47,083 nucleotides of DNA from Acidimicrobiaceae bacterium (GCA_003158855.1 PMLJ01000016.1:1-47083); one strand, 5' to 3'; shown: positions 16,632 to 25,620, counted from the first letter of the stretch. The notes: generated from the letters alone by a model not told the origin. Numbers and translations: made by a program.

Positions 16632-16715
16632 GAGCGAACGCTCGGTCGGTTCGAAATTTGCATGGTAGCGGATGAGTATATTGCACTTGACAGCGAACCG
16701 GGCGCTCGGTAGGTT
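16632..16715. promoter_or_regulatory. Divergent promoter region with two putative TetR operators
   Basis: The 13-mer AACCnACCGAGCG (minus-strand reading) occurs at 16639-16651 and 16703-16715. The first is joined to a perfect-arm palindrome GAGCGAACGCTC (16632-16643), the second lies in ACCGGGCGCTCGGT (16697-16710, one mispair). The second site overlaps a good promoter for the TetR gene: TTGACA (16687-16692), 17-bp spacer, TAGGTT (16710-16715). Binding there would block tetR transcription; the first site could control the APH operon. Operator identity is inferred from symmetry and position. Confidence 0.65.
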
Positions 16716-16750
16716 ATTGTCTGCACATGTCATCCGGGGGGATTGAATCA

Positions 16751-17392
16751 ATGAATGATGCGTTATCTAGCGAAGCCGACGTGTCGTCCGCCGCGGGAAT
16801 CCCGACCTCGGAGCGGATTCTCTCAACATCGGCGGCGCTGTTTCGCGAGAAGGGGTACGCGAGCAGCACTACTCGCGAACTCGCTGAGTTGCTCGGGATA
16901 CGTAAAGCCTCTCTCTACCATCACATCGAGACAAAAGAGGAAATTCTCTACCAGATCTGCATCGCGAGTTTGACACGCATCATCGATGAGATTTCGAAGT
17001 CGATTCCCGCGGTCGTCTCGCAAGACGATCTGCGGACGATGATCCGAAGTCACGTCGCCGAGATAGTGGGCACGCGGGACTTTCACGCGGTGATGCTGAC
17101 CGAAATGAGGGGGCTGACCCCCGATCACCTCGTCGAGGTCGTGGCACTTCGGGACCGATACGAAGAGCTCATTCGAGATGTGGTGAGCCAGAGTCAAGCC
17201 CTCGGCATTCTGAGAGACGATTTCGCGGCGAAATACCTCATGCTGTGCCTGTTGAACCTCTTGAACTGGACGATCTTTTGGTTTAAGCCGGGCGGCGATC
17301 TCGACGCCGAGGAGTTAGGAGACTTGCTCGCCAGTGTCTTCCTCGAGGGCGCGAGTCAGATGTCGACGCTGGGACCGGAGAGAGGGTTGTGA
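16751..17392 (+). CDS. TetR/AcrR-family transcriptional regulator
   Basis: 213 residues from ATG 16751, preferred because GGGGGGA lies eight bases upstream; ATG 16727 in the same frame would leave almost no leader behind the TAGGTT -10 box. N-terminal TetR helix-turn-helix: ERILSTSAALFREKGYASS then TTRELAELLGIRKASLYHH. The ligand domain is about 150 residues with TetR_C-type helices of the kind found in fatty-acid and acyl-CoA responsive regulators (MLTEMRGLTPDHLVEVVALRDRYE). It is divergent from the kinase/dehydrogenase operon and 112 bp ahead of the monooxygenase gene, so it probably represses both sides and itself. The inducer is probably a CoA thioester (inference). Confidence 0.9.
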   Translation: MNDALSSEADVSSAAGIPTSERILSTSAALFREKGYASSTTRELAELLGIRKASLYHHIETKEEILYQICIASLTRIIDEISKSIPAVVSQDDLRTMIRSHVAEIVGTRDFHAVMLTEMRGLTPDHLVEVVALRDRYEELIRDVVSQSQALGILRDDFAAKYLMLCLLNLLNWTIFWFKPGGDLDAEELGDLLASVFLEGASQMSTLGPERGL

Positions 17393-17504
17393 ATCAGGTG
17401 AGTCAACAGTGCAGTTCGTTAGAGAACCCGAGGTCGGTGGCGACAGCCGCGCGGCCATTCGGTAGAGGAAGATTCGATGCAACGTTCAAGACTATGGAGG
17501 GATC

Positions 17505-19298
17505 ATGACTGAAACAGTGCTGCAAAGTGAGGGTTCGTCCGTGGACGTTGATGAAGTCTTCGGCGACTGGTTCGCACGATTTACGACGGCGTTGGAGAGT
17601 TCCGACATTGCAGCTCTCTCCAACCTGATCGCCCCCGATGGTTGGTGGCGCGACCTGTTGGCCCTGACGTGGAACCTGACCACTCGCCACGGCACGGACG
17701 CCATCGAGCCCATGTTGAAAGAGGCGCTCGGAAATGTGTTGGTCACCGCCGTGGAGATCGATCGCGAGATCGCCCCGCGCCTCCTCCAACCCTCGGACGA
17801 CCTCACCTGGATTGAAGGATTCTTTACCTTCGAAACGCCGATTGTGACGGGGCGCGGCGTGGTGCGACTCGTTCCCGGCGACGGAGAGTGGCGGGCCTGG
17901 ACCGTACTAACAGCCGTGGACGACCTAAAGGGTTACGAGCGTGCGCTCGGCAGTCGTCGTCCCGAGCACCCCAGCCGCGATGTGGGTTCGCATGTAGAGG
18001 ACACCCGGAAGAACTGGAGCGAGCAGAGGACCGCGAAGGTCGCCTTCGAGTCCTCGCAGCCCGACGTGGTCGTCATCGGCGCCGGTCAGGGAGGACTCGC
18101 GGTTGCCGCGAACCTCGGTTTGTTGGGCGTCGACACGCTGGTGCTCGAGAAGAACGAGCGAGTTGGTGACAGTTGGCGCAAGCGCTATCGCTCGCTCGTC
18201 CTGCACGACCCCGTGTGGGCCGACCACCTGCCGTACCTCCCGTTTCCAGCGTCGTGGCCGATCTACACCGCCAAGGACAAGATCGCGGACTGGCTGGAGT
18301 TCTACGCCTCAGCAATGGAGCTCAATGTCTGGACGAGCACCGAACTTCTCTCCAGTACCTACGACCAGGCAACGTCGTCGTGGACCATTCAAGTGCGAAC
18401 CGAGCAGGGAGAGCGTGAACTTCGTCCCAAGCACGTCATCCTCTCCACCGGAGCAGCCGGTGAGCCAAATATTCCAGAGGTCGCGGGAGCCAACGACTTT
18501 CAGGGCGAGATCTACCACTCGAGTCGCCACCAGTCCGGTGGTGCGTGGAATGGCCGCAAGGCCGTCGTGGTCGGCGCGTGCAACAGTGGCCACGACATCG
18601 CGCAGGATCTGTACGAGTCAGGCGCTGAGGTCACGCTCATTCAGCGCTCATCGACGTACATCATGTCCCAGAAGTACGGCATTCCAATCATCTTCGGCGG
18701 GTTGTACTTCGAGGGCGGGTTGCCAACGCACTACGCCGACCTGTTGAGCAGTGCGTACCCGTGGCCGGTCGTGGAGGACTTTGGCGTTGGGCAAACCAAG
18801 GCGATCGCCGAACTGGATAAGGAGTTGCTCGATCGACTTGAAGCGGTTGGCTTCAAACTCAACTACGGACCCAACAACGGAGGGCTGATGCCCTACGCGC
18901 TTCGCAACGGTGGCGGGTACTACATCAACGTTGGCGCGTCGGAACTAATCGCTGACGGGAAAATTGCCGTTGCTCAAGGCAGCGGCGTAGCGAAGTTCAC
19001 GCCTACGGGGATCGAGCTCGACGACGGCCGAACCATTGAGGCAGATTTGGTCGTGCTGGCGACGGGGTATTCGAACATGCGTGAGACCGCTCGTCGCCTC
19101 TTCGGCGATGTCGTCGCTGATCGTTGCGAGCCCGTGCTCGGCGTGGGCGAGGACCACGAGTTGGGGGCGTTGTGGAAAGAGACCGGACAACCGGGGTTCT
19201 GGTTCATGGGTGGTCCACTCGCCTGGGTTCGGATCTATTCGAAATATCTCGCATTGCAGATCAAGGGGGAGCTTGTCGGGCTACGACACCGCGACTAA
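17505..19298 (+). CDS. Flavin-containing monooxygenase with N-terminal NTF2/SnoaL-like domain
   Basis: 597 residues. Residues 1-150 resemble an NTF2/SnoaL cone (FTTALESSDIAALSNLIAPD then GWWRDLLAL). The rest is a class B flavoprotein monooxygenase: FAD site GAGQGGLAVA from Gly192, FMO fingerprint FQGEIYHSSRH (Phe332, His338), NADPH site GACNSGHDIA from Gly357, and the LATGY motif near the end. Such enzymes oxygenate with NADPH and O2, giving Baeyer-Villiger, N- or S-oxidation, or YUCCA-type decarboxylation. The fingerprint is closer to FMO/YUCCA than to classical Baeyer-Villiger enzymes. Start ATG with GGAGG upstream. Context (importer, dehydrogenases, CoA ligase) suggests oxidation of an imported ketone or alcohol-derived substrate. 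Confidence 0.88.
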   Translation: MTETVLQSEGSSVDVDEVFGDWFARFTTALESSDIAALSNLIAPDGWWRDLLALTWNLTTRHGTDAIEPMLKEALGNVLVTAVEIDREIAPRLLQPSDDLTWIEGFFTFETPIVTGRGVVRLVPGDGEWRAWTVLTAVDDLKGYERALGSRRPEHPSRDVGSHVEDTRKNWSEQRTAKVAFESSQPDVVVIGAGQGGLAVAANLGLLGVDTLVLEKNERVGDSWRKRYRSLVLHDPVWADHLPYLPFPASWPIYTAKDKIADWLEFYASAMELNVWTSTELLSSTYDQATSSWTIQVRTEQGERELRPKHVILSTGAAGEPNIPEVAGANDFQGEIYHSSRHQSGGAWNGRKAVVVGACNSGHDIAQDLYESGAEVTLIQRSSTYIMSQKYGIPIIFGGLYFEGGLPTHYADLLSSAYPWPVVEDFGVGQTKAIAELDKELLDRLEAVGFKLNYGPNNGGLMPYALRNGGGYYINVGASELIADGKIAVAQGSGVAKFTPTGIELDDGRTIEADLVVLATGYSNMRETARRLFGDVVADRCEPVLGVGEDHELGALWKETGQPGFWFMGGPLAWVRIYSKYLALQIKGELVGLRHRD

Positions 19299-19429
19299 CC
19301 GTTTGTTACTTCCGGGGGAAAGGCGGGCGTTGGTTAGTTGCATTTGAAGTAAAGGGACGTGTTGTTTCTCGTCCACGTTGCACAGGTAAGTCATAGAGGT
19401 TTCATAACAACATGGGGGGAATATCGGTA

Positions 19430-20638
19430 ATGAGTACTACACAAGGAAAAAGGGTTGTCATCGGGCGACCGAGTCGAGGCGGCTGGATCAGCCTCGGCTT
19501 GGCGTCAGCCATGGCGCTCGCGGTGCCGCTGTTTGGCACCGGGATTGCCGGCGCTGATCAGGCTGCCGCGCATGCCACCTCGAGCGCGAAGGGGAGCGTT
19601 TATTTCATGATCCCCGACACGACGCCGAGTCGCTACATTGAACAAGACGGTCCCGACTTTGTCGCCGCGATCAAGGCGCTGGCGCCAGGCATCGTGGTGA
19701 AGACCGTCAACGCGGGTGGGAACCAAACTACGCAGCAGACCCAGGCGGAGGCGGCAATCGCTGCGGGCGCCAAGGCGCTCGTCGTCGTGGCCGCCGACCC
19801 GCCGTTGAGTGGCGGACTGTTGGCCTACGCAAAGAAGGAAAAGGTGCCGGTCATCGGGTACGAAAACGTACCCGAGGATGGTCCGATGTACGCGCAGGTT
19901 GAGTTCAACCCAGAAGAAGCGGGAGTGCTCCAGGGCAAGTACTTCTCGCAGGAGGTCACCTCGGGAGCGCTCGGGAAGTATCCCGTCACGCTCGCGCGCA
20001 TCTACGGCAACAACGGCGACGTCTACAACACGCAGATGCTGATGGGTCAAAACAAGTACGTCGACCCGCTGGTGAAATCGGGCAAGGTGAAGGTCGTCTG
20101 CCAGGCCTACACGCCGAACTGGGCTGAAACCTCCGCCGTCACCGAGATGGCACAGTGCCTGTCGTCCACGAACAACAAGGTGCGAGCCGTGTTGAGCGTC
20201 TATGACGGTACGACCCAAGGTGCCATCGTGGCATTGGGCAACGACCACCTGACGGCTGGTTCCGGTGCGAAGGATGTCGCAGTCTTCGGTGGTCAGAACC
20301 CCACCACGATTGGTCTGGACTACGTGCTCACGGGTAACCAAGAGGACGACGTCATCAAGCCCTTCATTTACGAGGCGCAAGCGGCCGCCAAGCTGGCCGT
20401 CGCCGCGGTTGAAGGCAAGGCGCCGCCGGCGAGCATGATTAACGCCAAGGTGGATGCTGGTAACAAGAATGAAGTGCCGACGGACTTCCTCAATGAGGCC
20501 TACGTGACCGCCGGAACCAACGCGGCTGCGGAGATCAATAAGTATGTCGTTCAGACGAAGACCTTCACCTGGGCGCAGATCTGCGTCGGTTCGGTGACGT
20601 CGTCGGCTGGCTGCAAGAAGTACGACGCGAAGGGATAG
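19430..20638 (+). CDS. Sugar-type ABC transporter substrate-binding protein
   Basis: 402 residues from ATG 19430, which has GGGGGGA nine bases upstream; ATG 19412 is in frame but its own codon abuts that G-run. Signal peptide: basic GRPSRGGW, hydrophobic LGLASAMALAVPLFGTGIAG, cleavage probably near AGADQA; no lipobox Cys. The mature part is a periplasmic-binding-protein class I fold as in ribose/xylose receptors (VYFMIPDTTPSRYIEQD, QAEAAIAAGAKALVVVAADP, VLSVYDGTTQGAIVAL). Sugar type is not readable. It forms an operon with the ATPase (9 bp) and permease. The family also binds non-sugar polyols and cyclic compounds. Confidence 0.9.
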   Translation: MSTTQGKRVVIGRPSRGGWISLGLASAMALAVPLFGTGIAGADQAAAHATSSAKGSVYFMIPDTTPSRYIEQDGPDFVAAIKALAPGIVVKTVNAGGNQTTQQTQAEAAIAAGAKALVVVAADPPLSGGLLAYAKKEKVPVIGYENVPEDGPMYAQVEFNPEEAGVLQGKYFSQEVTSGALGKYPVTLARIYGNNGDVYNTQMLMGQNKYVDPLVKSGKVKVVCQAYTPNWAETSAVTEMAQCLSSTNNKVRAVLSVYDGTTQGAIVALGNDHLTAGSGAKDVAVFGGQNPTTIGLDYVLTGNQEDDVIKPFIYEAQAAAKLAVAAVEGKAPPASMINAKVDAGNKNEVPTDFLNEAYVTAGTNAAAEINKYVVQTKTFTWAQICVGSVTSSAGCKKYDAKG

Positions 20639-20647
20639 GAACACCCG

Positions 20648-21394
20648 ATGACAACAACGCTGAAGGTGACCGACATCAGTAAGCACTACGCCGGTGTATG
20701 GGCGCTTGAGTCGGTCACCTTCAGTGTGCCGTCGGGGAAGGTGGTCGCCCTCGTCGGCGAGAACGGTGCGGGCAAGAGCACCTTCGTGAAGATACTCGCC
20801 GGGGTGCAACAGCCAGATTCGGGGACAATAGAGATTGGCGGTTCGGTGAGGACGATTGACTCGCCGGTGATCGCCGCCGCGCTCGGCATCCAGGTCGTGT
20901 ATCAGGACCTCGCGTTGTGCGACGAGCTCGACATCGTCCAAAATATGTTTCTGGGACACGAGCGCACCCGAAGTAGGTGGTGGCTGCGACATCTCAAACG
21001 CCAAGAGATGGAACACGCCGCAGCCGAAGCGCTCGGTCGGTTTTCCAAGCGGGAGTGGATCCTCTCGCGCAAAGTACGCCAGCTCTCGGGCGGCCAACGC
21101 CAGGCCCTCGCCATCTGTCGCGCGATGCTGGAGGATCCCAGCATTCTCATCCTTGACGAACCAACGGCTGCACTCGGGGTAGCCGAGACGAAGGAAGTCA
21201 TCGATCTCATCAAAGAGTTAAGAGCGAAGGGGAAAACGGTCATCATGGTCTCACACGACCTGCACGAGGTGCGCGAGATCGCGGACCACACGGTGGTCTT
21301 TCGCCACGGCGTGGTAGCCGCTGAGTGGGACCGGGGCGAGTACAGCGGTGACGACCTGGTGGCAGCGATCACGGGGTCGAGGCAGGCGTCATGA
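20648..21394 (+). CDS. ABC transporter ATP-binding protein (carbohydrate type, single domain)
   Basis: 248 residues, cytoplasmic ATPase that powers the importer. Walker A GENGAGKST (from Gly37), Q-loop in VYQDLALCDELDI, signature LSGGQRQ, Walker B ILILDEPTAALG, and switch His in VSHDLHE. Ribose/xylose systems mostly have a double-length ATPase of about 500 residues; this is the single-domain form known from fructose-type (FrcA-like) systems, so it presumably works as a homodimer. The stop overlaps the permease start (ATGA). Confidence 0.93.
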   Translation: MTTTLKVTDISKHYAGVWALESVTFSVPSGKVVALVGENGAGKSTFVKILAGVQQPDSGTIEIGGSVRTIDSPVIAAALGIQVVYQDLALCDELDIVQNMFLGHERTRSRWWLRHLKRQEMEHAAAEALGRFSKREWILSRKVRQLSGGQRQALAICRAMLEDPSILILDEPTAALGVAETKEVIDLIKELRAKGKTVIMVSHDLHEVREIADHTVVFRHGVVAAEWDRGEYSGDDLVAAITGSRQAS

Positions 21395-22617
21395 GCATTC
21401 TCGAAGGAAAGGTCGCCCGCCCGGGCGACGACCAACTACTCCCGCGCTCCCCTGAACGTCGGGGGAGAAGTCGCATCGCACAACTCGGCGATGCCATGAA
21501 AGTCCATCGTCTAGCGACCGTCACGGTCGCCATCGTGATCGTCTTTATTGCCTTCCAGATTGCGAACAGCACGTTCTTAGGCGTCGAGAACCTGTGGAAT
21601 ATGTCGGTGCAGATCGTTCCCGTGGGGCTACTCGCCCTCGGTTTGGTGTTCGTGCTGTTGGTCGGAGAGATCGACCTCTCAAGCGCAGCGCTGAGTGGTG
21701 TCGCCGCGACCATTGCAGCGCGTATGGCCATCAACGGTGGGGAACCGCTGGTCGTCGCCGTCATCGTCGCCGTCGTGGTGGCCGTCGCCTTCACCAGTCT
21801 TGAGGCCTTGATTATTGTTGCCGGCGTTCCATCGCTCATCGTGACCCTGGGCGGAATGATCGCGCTAGGCGGAGCGCTCTTGGTGGCCCTACCCTCGTCG
21901 TTTGAGGTCAATACTGCGGGCACGACACTCGGCAATGTCGGAAACTTCGCCTTCGCCCCCTACGCGGGATGGATCATCGGTGCCCTCGTGGCGTTGTGCT
22001 GCGTAGCGCTGCTGATTGGCGCGGAGCGGACGGGTAATCCCGGGCGACTTCCCATCCGACGGCTCGTATGGCTCGCCGCGAAATGTGTAGCGGCGCTGGC
22101 CGTCGTCGCGGTGGTCGTCGAGGAGTTGAATCGAGGCGGCGGGTTTCCGTTGCCGCTGTTGATTCTCATGGTGTTGCTCGTCGCGGCGAACTGGTTTCTG
22201 CGTTCGACGTCCTACGGTGTCCATCTGTACGCCGTCGGAGGAAACCGCGACGCCGCGCGAAGGGCGGGCGTGCGGGTTCGATCGTTCGTCTTCTTGTCCT
22301 TCGCGGTGCTCGGCGTGTGCTCGGCGCTGTCGGGTCTCATCAGTGCGGCATACGTCGGAGGCGTGTCCGCAGCGTCGGGACCCAGTTCGCTTGTGCTCGA
22401 CGCCATTGCTGCCGTCGTTATCGGTGGGGTCAGCCTCTCTGGAGGGAAGGGCTCCGCCTGGGCTGCCCTGGTGGGCGCGATTCTGATCGGATCGATCGCC
22501 GATGGCGTGGTGTTGCTGGGGCTGGCCACCCAGGTCCAGGACTTCGTCACCGCTGGCATGTTGGTTCTCGCCGTGAGCATCGACTCCTTCTCCTTCAAGG
22601 CGCTGTTCCGTCGTTGA
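21391..22617 (+). CDS. ABC transporter permease (carbohydrate type, BPD_transp_2)
   Basis: 408 residues of integral membrane protein with about ten hydrophobic segments, first at TVTVAIVIVFIAFQIANSTF and last near SIADGVVLLGLATQV. Family motifs: the permease block GIRVRSF/GVRVRSFVFLSFAVLG and IAAVVIGGVSLSGGKGS. This is the RbsC/XylH/FrcB type. The N-terminal 30 residues are charged and cytoplasmic. It follows the ATPase by an ATGA overlap and completes a three-gene importer. Confidence 0.92.
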   Translation: MSILEGKVARPGDDQLLPRSPERRGRSRIAQLGDAMKVHRLATVTVAIVIVFIAFQIANSTFLGVENLWNMSVQIVPVGLLALGLVFVLLVGEIDLSSAALSGVAATIAARMAINGGEPLVVAVIVAVVVAVAFTSLEALIIVAGVPSLIVTLGGMIALGGALLVALPSSFEVNTAGTTLGNVGNFAFAPYAGWIIGALVALCCVALLIGAERTGNPGRLPIRRLVWLAAKCVAALAVVAVVVEELNRGGGFPLPLLILMVLLVAANWFLRSTSYGVHLYAVGGNRDAARRAGVRVRSFVFLSFAVLGVCSALSGLISAAYVGGVSAASGPSSLVLDAIAAVVIGGVSLSGGKGSAWAALVGAILIGSIADGVVLLGLATQVQDFVTAGMLVLAVSIDSFSFKALFRR

Positions 22618-22718
22618 GCGAGTAGTGAAAGTGGCCGACGCGCTCGGTGCCGGCAATGCCGGTGTACGGGTGAACTTTCAGTCAGATGTGTGAGTACACA
22701 AGAAGGGATGGAGATCTG

Positions 22719-23552
22719 ATGGACAGAGTGAAGGGCAAGGTGGCTCTCGTGACCGGGGCGGCGCGCGGTCAAGGGCGAAGTCACTGCGTCAGGTTGGCGT
22801 CTGAAGGCGCCGACATCATCGCCATTGACAACTGTGCCGATGTCGCAGGGGTCGCCTACGCGGGCGCCACCAAGGCCGATCTCGAAGAGACCGTGCAGCT
22901 GGTTGAGGCGCTCGGCGGACGAGTGGTGTCGCGCGTCACCGATGTGCGCGACTACGACGCGCTGACGAACGCAGTTGCCGAGGGTGTCGCGGAATTCGGT
23001 GGGCTCGACATCGTGTGCGCTAACGCCGGAATCATCACGCAGCCGACGCCGACGCTCCTCATGGACGAGAGCGACTGGCGGGTTGTGATCGACATCAATC
23101 TGACGGGAGTCTGGTTGACATGCAAGGCGGCCGTTCCTTATGTTGCCGAGAGCGGGCGAGGTGGATCGGTGATCTTGATCAGCTCGCTGGCCGGACTTCG
23201 GGGTCACCCCAACATCGCCAATTACGTGGCCGCCAAGCACGGACTTGTGGGGTTGACGCGGACGCTCGCGCTCGAACTCGCGCCCCAGATGATCCGCGTC
23301 AACAGCATCCACCCCACGCAGGTCGATACACCCATGATCATGAACGGCGCCACGAAGAAGCTCTTCGTCCCGGACAAGGAGAACCCCAGCGATGATGAGT
23401 TTGCCAACGCGTCACAGCAGTCCCAAGCCATGCCCATCCCGTGGGTCGAACCGATCGACGTCAGCAACGCAGTTGTGTTCCTCGCCTCTGACGAAGCACG
23501 CTTCATCACCGGCGTGGCGCTGCCCATTGACGGCGGTGCGCTCATCAAATAG
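22719..23552 (+). CDS. Mycofactocin-type short-chain dehydrogenase
   Basis: 277 residues from ATG 22719, chosen for the GGAG seven bases upstream; the frame extends to 22686. SDR motifs: VTGAARGQGRSHCVRLASEG, DVRDYDAL, CANAGI, catalytic Ser in LISSLAG, and YVAAK. GARGQGRSH and the insert HPTQVDTPMIMNGATKKLF are hallmarks of the mycofactocin-coupled SDR subgroup, whose bound nicotinamide is recycled through the redox peptide mycofactocin. The biosynthesis genes are not in the window and would have to lie elsewhere. Typical substrates are secondary alcohols. The C-terminus is FITGVALPIDGGAL. Co-oriented with the importer and the ligase. Confidence 0.9.
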   Translation: MDRVKGKVALVTGAARGQGRSHCVRLASEGADIIAIDNCADVAGVAYAGATKADLEETVQLVEALGGRVVSRVTDVRDYDALTNAVAEGVAEFGGLDIVCANAGIITQPTPTLLMDESDWRVVIDINLTGVWLTCKAAVPYVAESGRGGSVILISSLAGLRGHPNIANYVAAKHGLVGLTRTLALELAPQMIRVNSIHPTQVDTPMIMNGATKKLFVPDKENPSDDEFANASQQSQAMPIPWVEPIDVSNAVVFLASDEARFITGVALPIDGGALIK

Positions 23553-23582
23553 TCCGAGACTTCACGGAAGGCATAGGATTTC

Positions 23583-25559
23583 ATGACGTCAGGCGCAGCA
23601 CCAGCAGACGACATCACCACGTCGTCGCCTATCTGGACTCCGAAGGAGGCTGACGTCGCGAACTCACAGATCGCACGATTTGGCGAGTACGTGACAGCCA
23701 AGTACGGCGCCAAGACTGCGACGTATCTCGAGCTCTGGGATTGGTCCGTGAACCACATCGATGAGTTCTGGTTGGCGATCTGGGAGTTCTTTGGCATGCG
23801 TTCCGACACCGACTACGACGACGTGCTCAAGGGAACCGTCATGCCCGACATCTACTGGTTCGAGGGGGCAACGCTGAACTACGCCGAGCACGCTCTTCGA
23901 TATTCCGCCGGCCCCGAGGCGGCGTTGATCGCCATTTCTGAGGACGGTTCAACCGCGGCGACCAGTTGGGACGAGCTGCGAGCCGAGGTCGGGGCGCTCG
24001 GACATTGGCTTCGAGCGTCGGGCGTTCAGCGCGGTGACCGAGTCGTGGGCTACTTGCCGAGCGGACGACACGCCGTCGTCGCATTTCTCGCCACGGCCAG
24101 CCTTGGCGCGGTGTGGTCGGCCTGCGGTCAAGACCTCGGGGCGCCGGGCGCTGCGGCACGATTTTCACAACTCGATCCTGTGGTCCTCATTGCCGCCAAC
24201 GGATACCGCTGGAATGGTGAGAGTCACGACCGCAGAGAACAGGTCCGAGAGCTGAGGAAACTGCTGCCGACTGTCCGAGTCACTGTCGCGGTACCTCATC
24301 TCGGGCGTACGCCCGTGGACGACGGCGTCGTCACATGGGAAGAAGCAACGTCCACTCCCGCGGTACCCCGTTTTGAATCTGTTGGTTTCGCTGACCCCCT
24401 CTGGGTTCTCTTCTCCTCAGGAACGACCGGCCCGCCAAAGGGAATCGTTCACGGTCACGGCGGTGTACTCCTAGAGCATCACAAGATGCTCGGACTCCAC
24501 CTCGACCTCAAGGGCTCCGATCCGTTCTTTTGGTACACGAATACGAACTGGATGATGTGGAACGTCGTCGTCTCAGGATTGCTCGTGGGCGCAACCATCG
24601 TCGTCTACGACGGGAGCCCCTCGTACCCGAACGCACAACAGCTCTTCGACCTCGCCGCAGCGCATCGTGTCGAAGTCCTCGGCGTCAGCCCCGGCTACTT
24701 GCTCAACTGTGAGAAGGCGGGCATCGAGCCGGGTCGCGATCTGGACCTGTCCGCACTGCGCGTGCTCGCGTCGACCGGATCACCGCTGCCCGCGTCGTCC
24801 TATCCCTGGGTGCGAGAGCACGTTGGTCGAGAGGTGCAACTTGATTCCACGAGCGGCGGTACCGACGTGGTCAGTGCCTTCGCCGGGAGTGCCCCAACGA
24901 CTCCCGTGTGGGCGGGAGAGGTGTCCGCTCCGATGCTCGGCGTCGCGCTCGAAGCGTGGGATCCAGAGGGGAGAGCGCTCGTCGATGCGGTCGGTGAACT
25001 CGTCATCACGAAGCCGATGCCCTCAATGCCGATCTACTTTTGGAATGATCCGGACTGTTCGCAGTACCGGGACTCGTATTTCGACACGTTTCCTGGTGTG
25101 TGGCGCCAAGGCGACTGGATCACCCAAACCGCCCGGGGGAGTGTCGTCTTCTCGGGTCGTTCTGACTCGACGCTGAATCGCCACGGCGTGCGACTCGGCA
25201 GCGCCGACATCTATGAGGTGGTCGAGAAGCTCCCCGAAATCCGCGAGGCCCTCGTGATCGGCGCCGAGTTTCCCGACGGCGCCTACTGGATGCCGCTCTT
25301 CGTCGTGGTGGAGCCCGGCAATGCCCTCGATGACGCGACTCGAGAACGCATCGTGAGCGCCATCCGCACCGATGCCTCTCCACGTCATGTGCCAGATGAG
25401 ATTTGGGAAGTCCCCGCCATCCCGCACACGCGTACCGGCAAGAAGCTCGAGATCCCGGTGAAGCGAATCCTGCAGGGCGTCGCCGTCGAGCAAGCCACCA
25501 ACCCCGACGCCGTCGACGACATCGACGCTCTTTCGTACTTTGCGAGGTTCTCCCGGTGA
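23583..25559 (+). CDS. Acetoacetate-CoA ligase family (acetoacetyl-CoA synthetase)
   Basis: 658 residues, close to the 650-660 of the family. It adenylates a beta-keto or related short acid and transfers it to CoA. Seen: an ACAS-type N-terminal cap with YLELWDWSVNHIDEFW; AMP-binding loop LFSSGTTGPPKGIVHGHGG; TSGGTDVVSAFAG; hinge region GRSDSTLNRHGVRLGS; and the catalytic-Lys segment HTRTGKKLEIPVKR. ANL enzymes close over the acyl-adenylate with that last Lys. The start ATG lies 30 bp after the SDR stop. As last gene of the operon it fits activation of a keto acid made by the upstream oxidations (inference); the substrate may differ from acetoacetate. Confidence 0.9.
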   Translation: MTSGAAPADDITTSSPIWTPKEADVANSQIARFGEYVTAKYGAKTATYLELWDWSVNHIDEFWLAIWEFFGMRSDTDYDDVLKGTVMPDIYWFEGATLNYAEHALRYSAGPEAALIAISEDGSTAATSWDELRAEVGALGHWLRASGVQRGDRVVGYLPSGRHAVVAFLATASLGAVWSACGQDLGAPGAAARFSQLDPVVLIAANGYRWNGESHDRREQVRELRKLLPTVRVTVAVPHLGRTPVDDGVVTWEEATSTPAVPRFESVGFADPLWVLFSSGTTGPPKGIVHGHGGVLLEHHKMLGLHLDLKGSDPFFWYTNTNWMMWNVVVSGLLVGATIVVYDGSPSYPNAQQLFDLAAAHRVEVLGVSPGYLLNCEKAGIEPGRDLDLSALRVLASTGSPLPASSYPWVREHVGREVQLDSTSGGTDVVSAFAGSAPTTPVWAGEVSAPMLGVALEAWDPEGRALVDAVGELVITKPMPSMPIYFWNDPDCSQYRDSYFDTFPGVWRQGDWITQTARGSVVFSGRSDSTLNRHGVRLGSADIYEVVEKLPEIREALVIGAEFPDGAYWMPLFVVVEPGNALDDATRERIVSAIRTDASPRHVPDEIWEVPAIPHTRTGKKLEIPVKRILQGVAVEQATNPDAVDDIDALSYFARFSR

Positions 25560-25582
25560 GATAAGAGATGATGCAAATGGTC

Positions 25583-25607
25583 CTTGACAACAGGCGAGAA
25601 TGTCAAG
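25583..25607. promoter_or_regulatory. Perfect 7-bp inverted repeat ahead of the Xre remnant
   Basis: CTTGACA (25583-25589) and TGTCAAG (25601-25607) are perfect inverted arms with an 11-bp spacer, 14 bp upstream of the remnant's ATG. The left arm contains a -35-like TTGACA. This is plausible as an autoregulatory operator of the Xre gene. Confidence 0.45.
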
Positions 25608-25620
25608 TGCCTTTTACATC

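Noticed and set aside
19505-21097. 530-codon minus-strand frame opposite the ABC genes
   Set aside because: Mirror of the substrate-binding and ATPase genes, which have clear motifs; composition is Arg/His-rich.
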